A stretch of 52,718 bases of DNA from an uncultured Saprospiraceae bacterium. Lineage in GTDB: Bacteria > Bacteroidota > Bacteroidia > Chitinophagales > Saprospiraceae. A model generated the notes under the pieces. It saw only the letters and a program-made list of their open reading frames with translations, made no database searches and was not told where the DNA came from. A program made the translations under genes and the position numbers. Shown here piece after piece: positions 34,201 through 42,692 of the stretch (its first letter is position 1; each line of letters starts with the position of its first letter). The stretch lies in assembly GCA_937951615.1 (NCBI GenBank), contig CALFBH010000037.1, positions 1-52,718 on the forward strand, in the 5' to 3' direction.

Positions 34201-37200
34201 GTTCTGTTATAGGACCACCTTCTCCAGATATTACGGTCGTGACAGACGCCGAGGATAATTGTACACCTACAGTTGCCTTTGTTAACGATGCTTTAAGTGG
34301 GACAGTCTGCCCCCAAATCATTACACGCACCTATAGTGTCACTGATGAGACAGGAAATTCTATTAATGTTACCCAAACCATTACAATAAATGATGATACA
34401 CCTCCAGTGCTAACCGTTCCTGTCGATGCAATAGTAGAATGTAATAACAGTTTTGCAGGAACAGAGAATGCCATTATTATAAATGATAATTTTAGTACGG
34501 GTAATGACTGGACAGTCAATACCGCAGGTGGAAATGCTAATGGAGAAGTTCTTTTTAATGGTGGACAGGCTTTTATGGGAGAAGCTACTCCTAATGGACC
34601 AGGCGCAGCAGTAGCTGAAATATGCCGAACCTTCAATACCACTAATTTTACAAATATTACCTTACAAATAGCAGCTTTCCAAAGTAATGCAGGATTTGAA
34701 GGAACAGACAACCTGACCATTACCTATGATACAGGAGGAGGAGCCACCACATTATTATCCGACCCCGAAGTATGGCAAGGAGTAGATGGACAGACAGGCG
34801 TGAATGATGGGAATACACAAAATACAGCTTCTCCTGTATTGGTTTTACCAGCCACCGCAGATAATAATGCCAGTCTTGTTATTTGTATTACCGTTACCGT
34901 AAATGATTCTAATGAAGATTATTTTGTATCAGGTCTTACACTAAGTGGCGAGGCAACTACTCCGGCTGCCAATGTAAGTCCATCTATTACAGGCAATGCT
35001 ACAGCTACTGATAATTGTTCTGCGGTTACCCCCACTTATACAGATGATCTATCCACCTTAACAGCTTGCGGAACAGGAACATTTGTGAGAACATGGACAG
35101 TATCTGATGAATGTGGAAATACAGTTTCAAATCCCCAAAACATCACCATTGAAGACACAACACCACCTGCACTTAGCGCAACGCCAGCTGACATTACGGT
35201 CGCCTGTATAGGAGATATACCAGGCGATCCAGGCATCACCGCTACCGACACTTGCGATGACATGCCTACCGTCACCTTTACCCAATCCACTGCACCAGCT
35301 TGTCCTGGCAATGGAATAATCACCAATACATGGCTAGCAACAGATTGTGCAGGGAACTCCGTCAGCCATGTACAAACCGTAACGATTGACGACAATACAC
35401 CACCAGTACTTAGCGCAATGCCAGCAGATGTCACAGTCGATTGCGCAGCAAATGCACCAAGTGATCTAGGTATCACAGCAACGGACAGCTGTGATGATAT
35501 GGTCAATGTAACTTTCACTCAATCCACTGCACCAGCTTGTCCTGGCAATGGAATAATCACCAATACATGGCTAGCAACAGACTGTGCAGGAAATACAACA
35601 ACCCACGTCCAAACCGTAACTATTGATGATAATACACCACCAGCACTTAGCACAACGCCAGCCAATGTTACGGTTGATTGCGCAGCAGATGTACCAGGCG
35701 ATTCGGGCATCACAGCAACAGATAATTGTGGTGAAACGCTCACAGTCACTTTCGTACAATCGGCTGTACCTGCCTGCCCAGGTGATGGAACAGTTACCAA
35801 CACATGGCTAGCAACAGATTGTGCAGGAAATACAACAACCCACGTCCAAACCGTAACTATTGATGATAATACACTTCCAATTCTTAGTGCAACGCCAGTA
35901 GATGTCACCGTTGATTGTGTAGCAAATATACCCAGCGATTCTGGCATTACCGCAACAGATAATTGTGGTGAAACACTAACAGTCACTTTCGTACAATCGG
36001 CTGTACCTGCCTGCCCAGGTGATGGAACAGTTACCAACACATGGATGGCAACAGATTGTGCAGGAAATACAACAACCCACGTCCAAACCGTAACTATTGA
36101 TGATAATACACTTCCTGTACTAAGTGCAACACCTGCTGATATTACCGTTGATTGCGCAGCTAATATACCTAATGACCCCGGCATCACAGCAACGGATAAT
36201 TGTGGAGAAACACTAACAGTCACTTTCGTACAATCGGCTGTACCTGCCTGCCCAGGAGATGGAACAGTCACCAATACATGGACGGCAACAGACTGTGCAG
36301 GAAATATTGCCAGTTATGTACAAACCATTACCATTGATGATAATACACTTCCTGTACTAAGTGCAACACCTGCTGATATTACCGTTGATTGCGCAGCTAA
36401 TATACCTAATGACCCAGGCATCACAGCAACGGATAATTGTGGAGAAACGCTCACAGTCACTTTCGTACAATCGGCTGTACCTGCCTGCCCAGGCGATGGA
36501 ACAGTCACCAATACATGGACGGCAACAGACTGTGCAGGAAATATTGCCAGTCATGTACAAACCATTACCATTGATGATAATACACCACCAGTACTAAGTG
36601 CAACACCTGCTGATGTTACTGTTGATTGCGCAGCTAATATACCTAATGACCCAGGCATCACAGCAACGGATAATTGTGGAGAAATACTAACGGTTACCTT
36701 CACTCAATCCGCTGCACCAAGCTGTTCAGGCGATGGAACAGTCACCAATACATGGACAGCAACAGACTGTGCAGGAAATATTGCCAGTTATGTACAAACC
36801 ATTACCATTGACGATAATACACCACCAGTGCTAAGTGCAACACCTGCTGATATTACCGTTGATTGCGCAGCTAATATACCTAATGACCCAGGACTTACAG
36901 CAACGGATAATTGTGGAGAAACGCTCACAGTCACTTTCGTGCAATCGGCAGTACCTACCTGCCCAGGCGATGGAACAGTCACCAATACATGGACGGCAAC
37001 AGACTGTGCAGGAAATATTGCCAGTCATGTACAAACCATTACCATTGATGATAATACACCACCAGTACTAAGTGCAACACCTGCTGATGTTACTGTACAA
37101 TGTTCTGGTGATATTCCTGGTGATCCAGGCCTTACAGCAACAGATAATTGTGGAGAAACACTGACCGTGACCTTTACACAATCCGCTATTCCAAGTTGCC

Positions 37201-38360
37201 CAGGAATTGGTACACTAACAAATACCTGGGCGGTAATTGATTGTGCTGGAAATGCCACAAACTATGTTCAAACCGTTACACTGGATGATGATACCACGCC
37301 TACGCCTGTTTGCCAAAATGTTTCAGTCTTTCTCGACGCGAATGGGCAGGCGAGTATTACCACTACAGATATTGATAACGGTAGTTCGGATAATTGTACA
37401 GCGCAAGGGAATCTCACGCTTTCACTGGATCAGACGACTTTTGATTGCACTGATGCAGGACAAACTGTTTCAGTTGTATTAACGGTTACAGATGAATGTG
37501 GTAATAGTGCAAATTGTACCGCAGATGTTACCGTTAATGATGATTCAGGACCAAGTGTGGCGAATTGCCCCTCAAACATTAGTGTCAATAATGATGTGGG
37601 AGAATGTGGCGCTATTATAAACTACGATTTACCAGAATTTGGAGATAACTGTGGCAGTATGAATGTAGGAACACTTGTGTCTGGACTCGCACCGGGCAGT
37701 TTATTTCCAGTCGGCATCACAACAGTTACTTATGAATACACAGATCTTGGCGGCAACGGGCCAGTTCAATGTACATTTGACATAGAAGTTATAGATAACG
37801 AACCTCCACAGGCGATTTGCCAAGACATTACTGTAGGGCTTGACGCAAATGGCGAGCTAATGATTGTAGCAGCCGATGTAGATGGTGGCTCAACAGATAA
37901 TTGTGGTATTGCAAGTATTGGTCTGGATATGAGTGATTTTGATTGTAATAATACTGGCGCGAATACAGTGATGTTGATGGTGGTCGATGATGCAGGAAAC
38001 ACTTCCTCCTGTACGGCTGCGGTCACTATACCAGCTACTCCTATTCCAACACTTAATTGCCCGTCAGGTAATGTGACCCTGAAAACCTGTGATGGCCCGT
38101 TTTTCTGTGAACTAGATGATGATAATCCTTTCACGGTCAATTTTTCAGAGGCAACGGTCAGCGGCACAGCCGTTCCTTATTTGCAGGGAGATACGAGTCC
38201 TGGCGGCAATGCATTTTTTGATCCTCAAAATATGCCTATTGGTGTCCCACTCACGCTGACTTATACGCTAAGTGTCGATGCCTGTATGTCAGTTTCTGTG
38301 ACTTGCGTTTTTACAGTGGAAGTAAGTCAACAGAGTAATGCAGGGAGTTTTGGGAATTAG
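31233..38360 (+). CDS. Giant secreted HYR-repeat surface protein
   Basis: A 2375-residue exported protein. The signal peptide (about 1-20, ending LAYNQ) is followed by a Cys-rich N-terminal domain (about 21-165) and a PPC-like beta domain (about 170-285). Then come many HYR-type Ig-like modules (TDNC, SVTLTATDDCGNS, VTVNDDTPP patterns). At residues 1311-2021 there is an almost exact array of nine 79-residue units, each with paired TDNCG and TDCAGN segments. The last module region (about 2270-2375) ends VEVSQQSNAGSFGN with no T9SS type A or B sorting domain, and a terminator follows at once. Such proteins are usually adhesins or matrix proteins; Asp/Asn-rich loops suggest calcium binding. How it stays at the surface without a sorting domain is unclear. 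Confidence 0.88.
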   Translation: MKRLYTLLLLSCISTLAYNQQVNYTVTVTQIQWFENGIGGACQEAGDEEYTALVWFDDNLNGTNVGGNCFTCNNNGNCTISPNTQLGGRNNTCATTINMIFEGWEDDTCGGRCTYDTGTFCNNDDCHCGPSTVASINFRNAGPGCTTYGYYGCNTGNHRFLVQICYTEAVQPNDVCSNAIAVGTGTTNFNLIEECSGPDITNCAFNDYNDIWYSYTYNGTCPLSSWNVNTFGTGFDTALSLWSACGGTQLGCNDDSGGLQSSITQTGCIQPGTTYYIRVSGYNGADGPGVLNITATPETAAPTFTNCPTQGNINANASCQATIPNLAAAATATDNCDNSVTITQSPAAGTIVGIGAQSVTLTATDDCGNSISNCVVNFNVVDVTNPSIICPGTQTIAGNASCQGSLGNYVGLAMTSDACPGTINVSQSPAPGTTISNSGTVTLTATDAAGNSATCTFTVNVTDTTPPTITCPGNQTLNPGINCEANLLNYAGLATANDGCSMVNVTQSPSPGTTISNTTTVTLTATDGSNNTNTCTFDVELVDNMPPTFICPATQTLALNPTTCIGLLPGYPLSNLTDNCSSSGNIAVTQSPIGLIFVPPYTITVTLMATDEAGNSDACDFTVNFVDSTSPNPGCPSDITVEGCDTDDIMNGGMTGLAYSETAVIITEAAYTAEGGSIAEACGLATITYIDVSNGTCPITVTRSFVFTDDSGNSNACAQSIQINDTTNPIGSSPAPLSVQCTADIPTPDISIINTMDNCTALSMVSFIGDVSDNGACAETITRTYQVTDDCGNTSDVTQTITIDDDTPPMPVCQNIAVTIAPGGQASITTADIDNGSSDNCTAAGNLILSLSQTTFNCTNIGTPVTVTLTVEDECGNTATCDAMVTVSDPANNCCTPPTAACQDIAVQLDANGNVTVPASDIDNGSVATCGVQSLTLDNDTFSCANLGDNTVTFTITDINGDTDQCTATITVRDDTPPTASNPAPILVQCSVIGPPSPDITVVTDAEDNCTPTVAFVNDALSGTVCPQIITRTYSVTDETGNSINVTQTITINDDTPPVLTVPVDAIVECNNSFAGTENAIIINDNFSTGNDWTVNTAGGNANGEVLFNGGQAFMGEATPNGPGAAVAEICRTFNTTNFTNITLQIAAFQSNAGFEGTDNLTITYDTGGGATTLLSDPEVWQGVDGQTGVNDGNTQNTASPVLVLPATADNNASLVICITVTVNDSNEDYFVSGLTLSGEATTPAANVSPSITGNATATDNCSAVTPTYTDDLSTLTACGTGTFVRTWTVSDECGNTVSNPQNITIEDTTPPALSATPADITVACIGDIPGDPGITATDTCDDMPTVTFTQSTAPACPGNGIITNTWLATDCAGNSVSHVQTVTIDDNTPPVLSAMPADVTVDCAANAPSDLGITATDSCDDMVNVTFTQSTAPACPGNGIITNTWLATDCAGNTTTHVQTVTIDDNTPPALSTTPANVTVDCAADVPGDSGITATDNCGETLTVTFVQSAVPACPGDGTVTNTWLATDCAGNTTTHVQTVTIDDNTLPILSATPVDVTVDCVANIPSDSGITATDNCGETLTVTFVQSAVPACPGDGTVTNTWMATDCAGNTTTHVQTVTIDDNTLPVLSATPADITVDCAANIPNDPGITATDNCGETLTVTFVQSAVPACPGDGTVTNTWTATDCAGNIASYVQTITIDDNTLPVLSATPADITVDCAANIPNDPGITATDNCGETLTVTFVQSAVPACPGDGTVTNTWTATDCAGNIASHVQTITIDDNTPPVLSATPADVTVDCAANIPNDPGITATDNCGEILTVTFTQSAAPSCSGDGTVTNTWTATDCAGNIASYVQTITIDDNTPPVLSATPADITVDCAANIPNDPGLTATDNCGETLTVTFVQSAVPTCPGDGTVTNTWTATDCAGNIASHVQTITIDDNTPPVLSATPADVTVQCSGDIPGDPGLTATDNCGETLTVTFTQSAIPSCPGIGTLTNTWAVIDCAGNATNYVQTVTLDDDTTPTPVCQNVSVFLDANGQASITTTDIDNGSSDNCTAQGNLTLSLDQTTFDCTDAGQTVSVVLTVTDECGNSANCTADVTVNDDSGPSVANCPSNISVNNDVGECGAIINYDLPEFGDNCGSMNVGTLVSGLAPGSLFPVGITTVTYEYTDLGGNGPVQCTFDIEVIDNEPPQAICQDITVGLDANGELMIVAADVDGGSTDNCGIASIGLDMSDFDCNNTGANTVMLMVVDDAGNTSSCTAAVTIPATPIPTLNCPSGNVTLKTCDGPFFCELDDDNPFTVNFSEATVSGTAVPYLQGDTSPGGNAFFDPQNMPIGVPLTLTYTLSVDACMSVSVTCVFTVEVSQQSNAGSFGN
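35163..37295 (+). repeat. Nine-unit 237-bp in-frame tandem array
   Basis: Nine consecutive units of 237 bp (79 codons) inside the HYR gene, with no indels. Each unit starts at the Pro/Leu-Pro before LSATPAD and ends at IDDNT. The inner units (about 36111-37058) are near-identical in DNA, the outer units are more diverged, as expected from unequal crossing-over and gene conversion in the centre. Confidence 0.92.
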
Positions 38361-38370
38361 CGACGTAAGT

Positions 38371-38407
38371 CGAAGTTGAAGTTTAAAAATTTAGAACTTC
38401 AACTTCG
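38371..38407. terminator. Bidirectional hairpin between HYR gene and marR
   Basis: CGAAGTTGAAGTT (38371-38383) pairs perfectly with AACTTCAACTTCG (38395-38407) across an 11-nt AT-rich loop. It lies between two convergent genes, 10 nt from the HYR stop and 6 nt from the marR stop, and probably terminates both. Confidence 0.7.
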
Positions 38408-38413
38408 ATTCAG

Positions 38414-38866
38414 TTAATTTGTTCTCAATTTATCTAAAAGTCCATTCAGCAGGCGGGCTTCTTCTTCCGTTAAATTGAGATGCTTTTTGACACTATTTTC
38501 TATTTCTATGGAGACTTTTGCCAAGACTTCTTCTCCCTCTTTTGTGATAAACACATCTACTTTTCGCAGGTCTTTCTGACAAGATCTTCGCTCCACCAAT
38601 TCCTTCTTTGTCAGTTTGTCTATAAGTCGAGAAGCATTTGACATTTTATCTACCATACGCTCCGTCAGTAGTTTTACAGTGGCGGGTTTAGAATTCATGC
38701 CTTTGAGTATCCTTAAAATATTGAATTGCTGAAAACTGATGCCAGCAGGTTTCAGTACCTCCATTTTTATTCGCCCCAGCCAGGAAGCTGTAAACATGAT
38801 ATTGACGTCTGCTTTTATCCACTCATTTACAAACTTTTTCTGTTGAATCACTTCTTCTATCTTCAT
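38414..38866 (-). CDS. MarR family transcriptional regulator
   Basis: A 150-residue winged-helix regulator of the MarR family, which binds palindromic DNA as a dimer. Family features are ISFQQFNILRILKGMNSKPA, the recognition helix VDKMSNASRLIDKLTKKELV, and the wing RRSCQKDLRKVDVFITKEGE. A Cys in the wing region (Cys in RRSCQKD) may respond to oxidants, though that is speculative. Upstream lies a TGTATATACA dyad, possibly its own operator. It is divergent from the T9SS type B protein gene at 39022, which could share that control region. Confidence 0.92.
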   Translation of the reverse strand: MKIEEVIQQKKFVNEWIKADVNIMFTASWLGRIKMEVLKPAGISFQQFNILRILKGMNSKPATVKLLTERMVDKMSNASRLIDKLTKKELVERRSCQKDLRKVDVFITKEGEEVLAKVSIEIENSVKKHLNLTEEEARLLNGLLDKLRTN

Positions 38867-38886
38867 GTCAAATATTTATAAATGCT

Positions 38887-38910
38887 AATTTAATGTATAT
38901 ACACGAATTA
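38887..38910. promoter_or_regulatory. Candidate MarR operator dyad
   Basis: TGTATATACA (38894-38903) is a perfect palindrome flanked by TAATT on the left and AATTA on the right. It lies between a TTGG and a TAAATTAG on the minus strand that are about 20 nt apart and could be the marR -33 and -7 boxes. A repressor bound here would block that promoter. Positions are by eye. Confidence 0.45.
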
Positions 38911-39021
38911 TCCAATTTTTCATTATAAAAATAAAAATACGCATAGCTACAGACTTGTTTACATACAATTTGTAGCTTTAAACCTTCGTTTAAAACTGGT
39001 GTCTAAATCAAAAGACTAAAC

Positions 39022-41355
39022 GTGAAAACAATTATACTAAGCGGGCTATTCATCGCAATAACCTTTGTACTTTATGCCCAGCCCGAACCTTGCGGCCCTT
39101 CCGCAGAGATGACGCCTACCTGTCAGGAAGCCTGTATTATTTGTGATATTGATGGATTTACTGGCGTGAATGGCGGTACAGAACAAGGTGTTGCACCCGA
39201 TGGTTTTTGTACAACAGTCTGGCATAATATCCAATGGATTGCTTTTATGGCAGGCAGCACAGACATCACATTGCAAGTCGACGTCTTTAATTGCACCCTG
39301 ACAGGATGGGGACTGGAAATTGGTATTTATGAAAGTTTGGATTGTGAAAATACGCTCCTCGTTTCCAATTGCGATACGAATGTTTCGAATAACAGTAGTG
39401 GCACATTTTCTAACACTGTTCCGCTGACTGTCGGGCAATATTATTACTTCGTTATGGATGGTAGTGGAGGCGATATTTGCGACTATACCGTTTCTGTTAT
39501 AGAAGGCAATACAGAAGTTGATCCACTAGATGCTACAGGAGCTATTTTTGGAAAACTCGATCTCTGTCCCGGACTGACCATGCCCTACTCCACTGAGGAA
39601 ATACCAGGCGCGACGATTTACGACTGGACGGTCAATAACACAAGCGTTGCCGAAGGACTGAATGTCAATATCGAATGGGAGACTCCAGGTACTTATCAGT
39701 TGTGTGTGACTGCTTCCAATGCCTGCGATGTAGCTACACCCACCTGCCAAACCGTTACAGTCACGCCAATTCCGACTACAATTATCAACACGATTGTCTG
39801 CGATGATGGATGCCTGGAAATTGCAGATACCAGCCTTTGTGATCCGGGTAATTATCAAATTATCCTACCTTCTTTTCTGGGTTGCGATAGTATTTTTGAC
39901 ATTGCTCTTGAGATATTCCCCGACAGTGAGGTGGGTTTGGATTTGAATATTTGTGATGGTGACACCTTATTTGTTGGTAATACGCCTTATTTTGAAACGG
40001 GCGTTTACCAGGAATTACTTAGCACTTACTTGGGTTGTGATAGTACTGTGACGCTTGATCTCAATTTGATTATTTGTGAAATAGAAGCAACTTATTCCAT
40101 GACACCAACCGTGTGTGCTGGCGAATCTTCTGGAACTTTAGCGTTTTCTGTAGAGAATGGTACAGCACCTTTTACGTATAATTGGGAACGCATTGGACAG
40201 CCCACACCATCAGGTTCTGGCAGCATCAACGCGCTGAATGTTATGGAAACACTGACGCAACTTCCGCAGGGCGAGTACATCATTACGATTTTGGATAATT
40301 TTGGAAATGATGTAGTTCTACTGGCTATAGTCACTGAACCAACTCCCATAATATGGTCAGCAGTATTCTCCGATTTTGGTGGCTATAATATATCCTGCAA
40401 TGGCGGATCCAATGGAACAATTGAAGTCACTGCCACAGGTGGGACACCCAGCTACACCTACGCCTGGAGCAATGGAGATACTGGTCCAAATATAAGCGGA
40501 TTAAGTGCAGGCAATTATGAAATGACTTTGACCGATAATGCTGGCTGCGCCCGAACAGACGTTTTTAATTTAAACGAACCTAATGAGATCATACTTTCTG
40601 CCGACTTCGAGAATCCTGATTGCGATGGGCCATTTTCAGGCTCTGTTACGGTCAATGCCGTGACTGGTGGTACTGCGCCTTACCAATACGCGCTGTCGGG
40701 TGGAGTGTATGGCAATGAGACTGTATTTGATAGTTTAGGACAAGGAATGTATGAGTTAATGGTTCTCGATTCTAATGGCTGTATGATTACTGAAACCGGA
40801 ACTTTGTCAGCGCCTCAAATTCCCGAACTGGAACTAGGCGATGATATGACCATTGACTTGGGTACAAGCGATGTCCTGACGGTTTCTTATAATAGTGTAC
40901 CGCTAGATACTTTTTTCTGGTCGGGTGAGGCGGGACTGTCCTGCTATACTTGTTTTATGCCAACGGCGATGCCTTATGTGACCACGACTTATACGCTGAC
41001 GCTTATTTCTGAAGATGATTGTGCTGCAAGCGATTCGATTACAGTTTTTGTTGATCCCAAAAGAGACGTTTATATTCCTAATATTTTTAGTCCGAATTAT
41101 GATGGTGCAAATGACTATTTCACGATTCATGCAGGTCTGGCAGTCAGCAATATTCGGTCTTTTCAGATTTTTTCACGCTGGGGCGAATTGCTTTTTCAGC
41201 AAGAAAATTTTCCCGCCAATGATATACAGTACGGCTGGGATGGCACGTTCAAAAATAAAGCTATGCCTTCCAGTGTCTATGTCTGGATGGTAGAAGTCGA
41301 ATTTTTGGATGGCTTTCGCCAAAACTATCAGGGTGATGTGACCTTAGTTAGATAA
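39022..41355 (+). CDS. Surface protein with T9SS type B (gliding-motility-type) C-terminal domain
   Basis: A 777-residue exported protein starting with GTG at 39022, which gives a good signal peptide (MKTIILSGLFIAITFVLYAQ). After a Cys-rich N-terminal domain and Ig/PKD-like modules (IYDWTVNNTSVAEGLNVNIE, TYQLCVTASNACD) come repeated LGCDS-type segments and a SprB-like repeat (ISCNGGSNGTIEVTATGGTP, SYTYAWSNGDTGP, ISGLSAGNYEMTLTDNAGC). The last 95 residues are a type B sorting domain: VYIPNIFSPNYDGANDYFTI, IRSFQIFSRWGELLFQ, YGWDGTFKNKAMPSSVYVW. The protein should be exported by T9SS and attached to the cell surface. It is divergent from marR. Confidence 0.92.
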   Translation: MKTIILSGLFIAITFVLYAQPEPCGPSAEMTPTCQEACIICDIDGFTGVNGGTEQGVAPDGFCTTVWHNIQWIAFMAGSTDITLQVDVFNCTLTGWGLEIGIYESLDCENTLLVSNCDTNVSNNSSGTFSNTVPLTVGQYYYFVMDGSGGDICDYTVSVIEGNTEVDPLDATGAIFGKLDLCPGLTMPYSTEEIPGATIYDWTVNNTSVAEGLNVNIEWETPGTYQLCVTASNACDVATPTCQTVTVTPIPTTIINTIVCDDGCLEIADTSLCDPGNYQIILPSFLGCDSIFDIALEIFPDSEVGLDLNICDGDTLFVGNTPYFETGVYQELLSTYLGCDSTVTLDLNLIICEIEATYSMTPTVCAGESSGTLAFSVENGTAPFTYNWERIGQPTPSGSGSINALNVMETLTQLPQGEYIITILDNFGNDVVLLAIVTEPTPIIWSAVFSDFGGYNISCNGGSNGTIEVTATGGTPSYTYAWSNGDTGPNISGLSAGNYEMTLTDNAGCARTDVFNLNEPNEIILSADFENPDCDGPFSGSVTVNAVTGGTAPYQYALSGGVYGNETVFDSLGQGMYELMVLDSNGCMITETGTLSAPQIPELELGDDMTIDLGTSDVLTVSYNSVPLDTFFWSGEAGLSCYTCFMPTAMPYVTTTYTLTLISEDDCAASDSITVFVDPKRDVYIPNIFSPNYDGANDYFTIHAGLAVSNIRSFQIFSRWGELLFQQENFPANDIQYGWDGTFKNKAMPSSVYVWMVEVEFLDGFRQNYQGDVTLVR

Positions 41356-41378
41356 AAGCAAATTTCCAACATATTCTA

Positions 41379-42179
41379 ATGATGACTTTCGACTGGTACA
41401 TGTATCCCCTTATTATTTTTGCTGGCGCAACAGCAGGTGTTATCAATACCCTTGCGGGCAATGGTTCGGCGATTACCCTATCATTATTATTGTTTTTGGG
41501 CTTGCCTGCTGATGTAGCGAATGGTACCAATCGGGTCGGTATATTAGCGCAAAGCATTTCTGCGATTTCTACTTTTCGAAATCGAGGCTTATCCGGCTTA
41601 TTGTCCAAAAGTCGTTTTATACTTATCCCTGCTGTTATTGGTGCTATTATAGGTGCTTTGGTCGCTGTCGAAGTCAATAAAGAGGTCTTGGAAAAAGTCA
41701 TCGGGGCGATTATGGTTGTGATGTTATTTGTAGTACTTGCGAAGCCCAAACGTTGGCTACAGGAAACGGCTACAGCCCATTCAGGTTCTCCCTGGATTAT
41801 GGGACTTATCTTTTTTGCCGTTGGATTTTATGGTGGTTTTATACAAATGGGCTTTGGTATTTTCTTTTTGGCGGCTGGCGTATTAGTGGCTCGTTATAGC
41901 TTAATTGATTCAAACATCATCAAACTTGTCGTCGTTTTTCTATATGCCTTACCTGTCCTCCTTATTTTCGTTTGGTCGGGCGATGTCGCTTGGGTACCGG
42001 GTTTGTTATTAGCTGTTGGACAGGCATTTGGCGGCTGGCTGGCGGCGCGTTTTGCCCTCGAACATCCACAGGCAAAAATCTGGATACGCCGCCTTTTGAT
42101 TGTCATGATTTTGGCTGTTATCGTCAAGTTATTTGAACTACTTAGATATATGGAAATATTTTATAACTACATTTTTTAA
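41379..42179 (+). CDS. TauE/SafE family (TSUP) membrane transporter
   Basis: A 266-residue inner-membrane protein with about eight helices, of the sulfite exporter TauE/SafE family. The two internal repeats open with IIFAGATAGVINTLAGNGSA and FAVGFYGGFIQMGFGIFFLA, the usual family motif with conserved Gly residues. ANGTNRVGI and SLIDSNIIKL are further family segments. Members move sulfite, sulfonates or other organic anions; the substrate here is unknown. It begins 23 nt after the type B surface protein and could be read through from it. Confidence 0.9.
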   Translation: MMTFDWYMYPLIIFAGATAGVINTLAGNGSAITLSLLLFLGLPADVANGTNRVGILAQSISAISTFRNRGLSGLLSKSRFILIPAVIGAIIGALVAVEVNKEVLEKVIGAIMVVMLFVVLAKPKRWLQETATAHSGSPWIMGLIFFAVGFYGGFIQMGFGIFFLAAGVLVARYSLIDSNIIKLVVVFLYALPVLLIFVWSGDVAWVPGLLLAVGQAFGGWLAARFALEHPQAKIWIRRLLIVMILAVIVKLFELLRYMEIFYNYIF

Positions 42180-42199
42180 AAAATATAGCTTATAAGGAC

Positions 42200-42230
42200 T
42201 TGACAAGCAGGTAATATGCGCTTATCTTTG
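42200..42230 (+). promoter_or_regulatory. Bacteroidota-type promoter of the 42248 gene
   Basis: TTGAC at 42200 and TATCTTTG at 42223-42230, with 20 nt between TTG and TA, fit the -33/-7 consensus well. The start codon is 17 nt after the -7 box, giving a very short leader. Confidence 0.65.
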
Positions 42231-42247
42231 TCACAAATATAGCAAAA

Positions 42248-42676
42248 ATGAAATTATCTGGAATCCACTCCTTCTCATTTTTTTTGCTTTTTTTATGGAA
42301 CGTCGGTCTATTTGCGCAAGATGATAAAAAAGCTTTGCAGACGATTACGCTTCCTGAAAAAATTGAGAAAATAGAAGTACAACATGTGAGCAAACAGGGC
42401 AAAAACATTCCCTGTACGATCAAATTTTGGGAAGGCGATTATATTATAATTGAATGTGAAGTAAGTGCAGGAAATGTAGAAAGTCGCAATTATATTATGC
42501 AAAAAAAACCTTTTGATATAAAAACCCAGGAACAAAAAAAGACAATGATTCTTGAAATTACCGGCACCAACCGAACCTTCTATAAAGAAGGAGTTGAGAT
42601 TACATTTGATGTTAAATATGATATATTAATCCCTAAAAACATGGAAGTCTCCAATCAAGAACTCCTTTCAAAATAA
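42248..42676 (+). CDS. Small secreted protein of unknown function
   Basis: A 142-residue protein with a signal peptide (about 1-24, ending GLFAQ). The mature part is beta-rich: EKIEKIEVQHVSKQGKNIPC, EGDYIIIECEV, MILEITGTNR, VEITFDVKYDILIPKNMEV. The last segment resembles the auto-transporter adhesin head or DUF2807-type proteins seen in Bacteroidota, but it is too short to place. It has its own promoter and is convergent with the diheme peroxidase gene, 16 nt away. Confidence 0.65.
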   Translation: MKLSGIHSFSFFLLFLWNVGLFAQDDKKALQTITLPEKIEKIEVQHVSKQGKNIPCTIKFWEGDYIIIECEVSAGNVESRNYIMQKKPFDIKTQEQKKTMILEITGTNRTFYKEGVEITFDVKYDILIPKNMEVSNQELLSK

Positions 42677-42692
42677 ATTTTGTCCAAGTATT

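Noticed and set aside
35519-36274. Long minus-strand open frame inside the HYR gene, with period-matching copies nearby
   Set aside because: It is the complement of the 237-bp tandem units, and its apparent protein repeats simply mirror the array. The plus strand has the signal peptide and the known modules.
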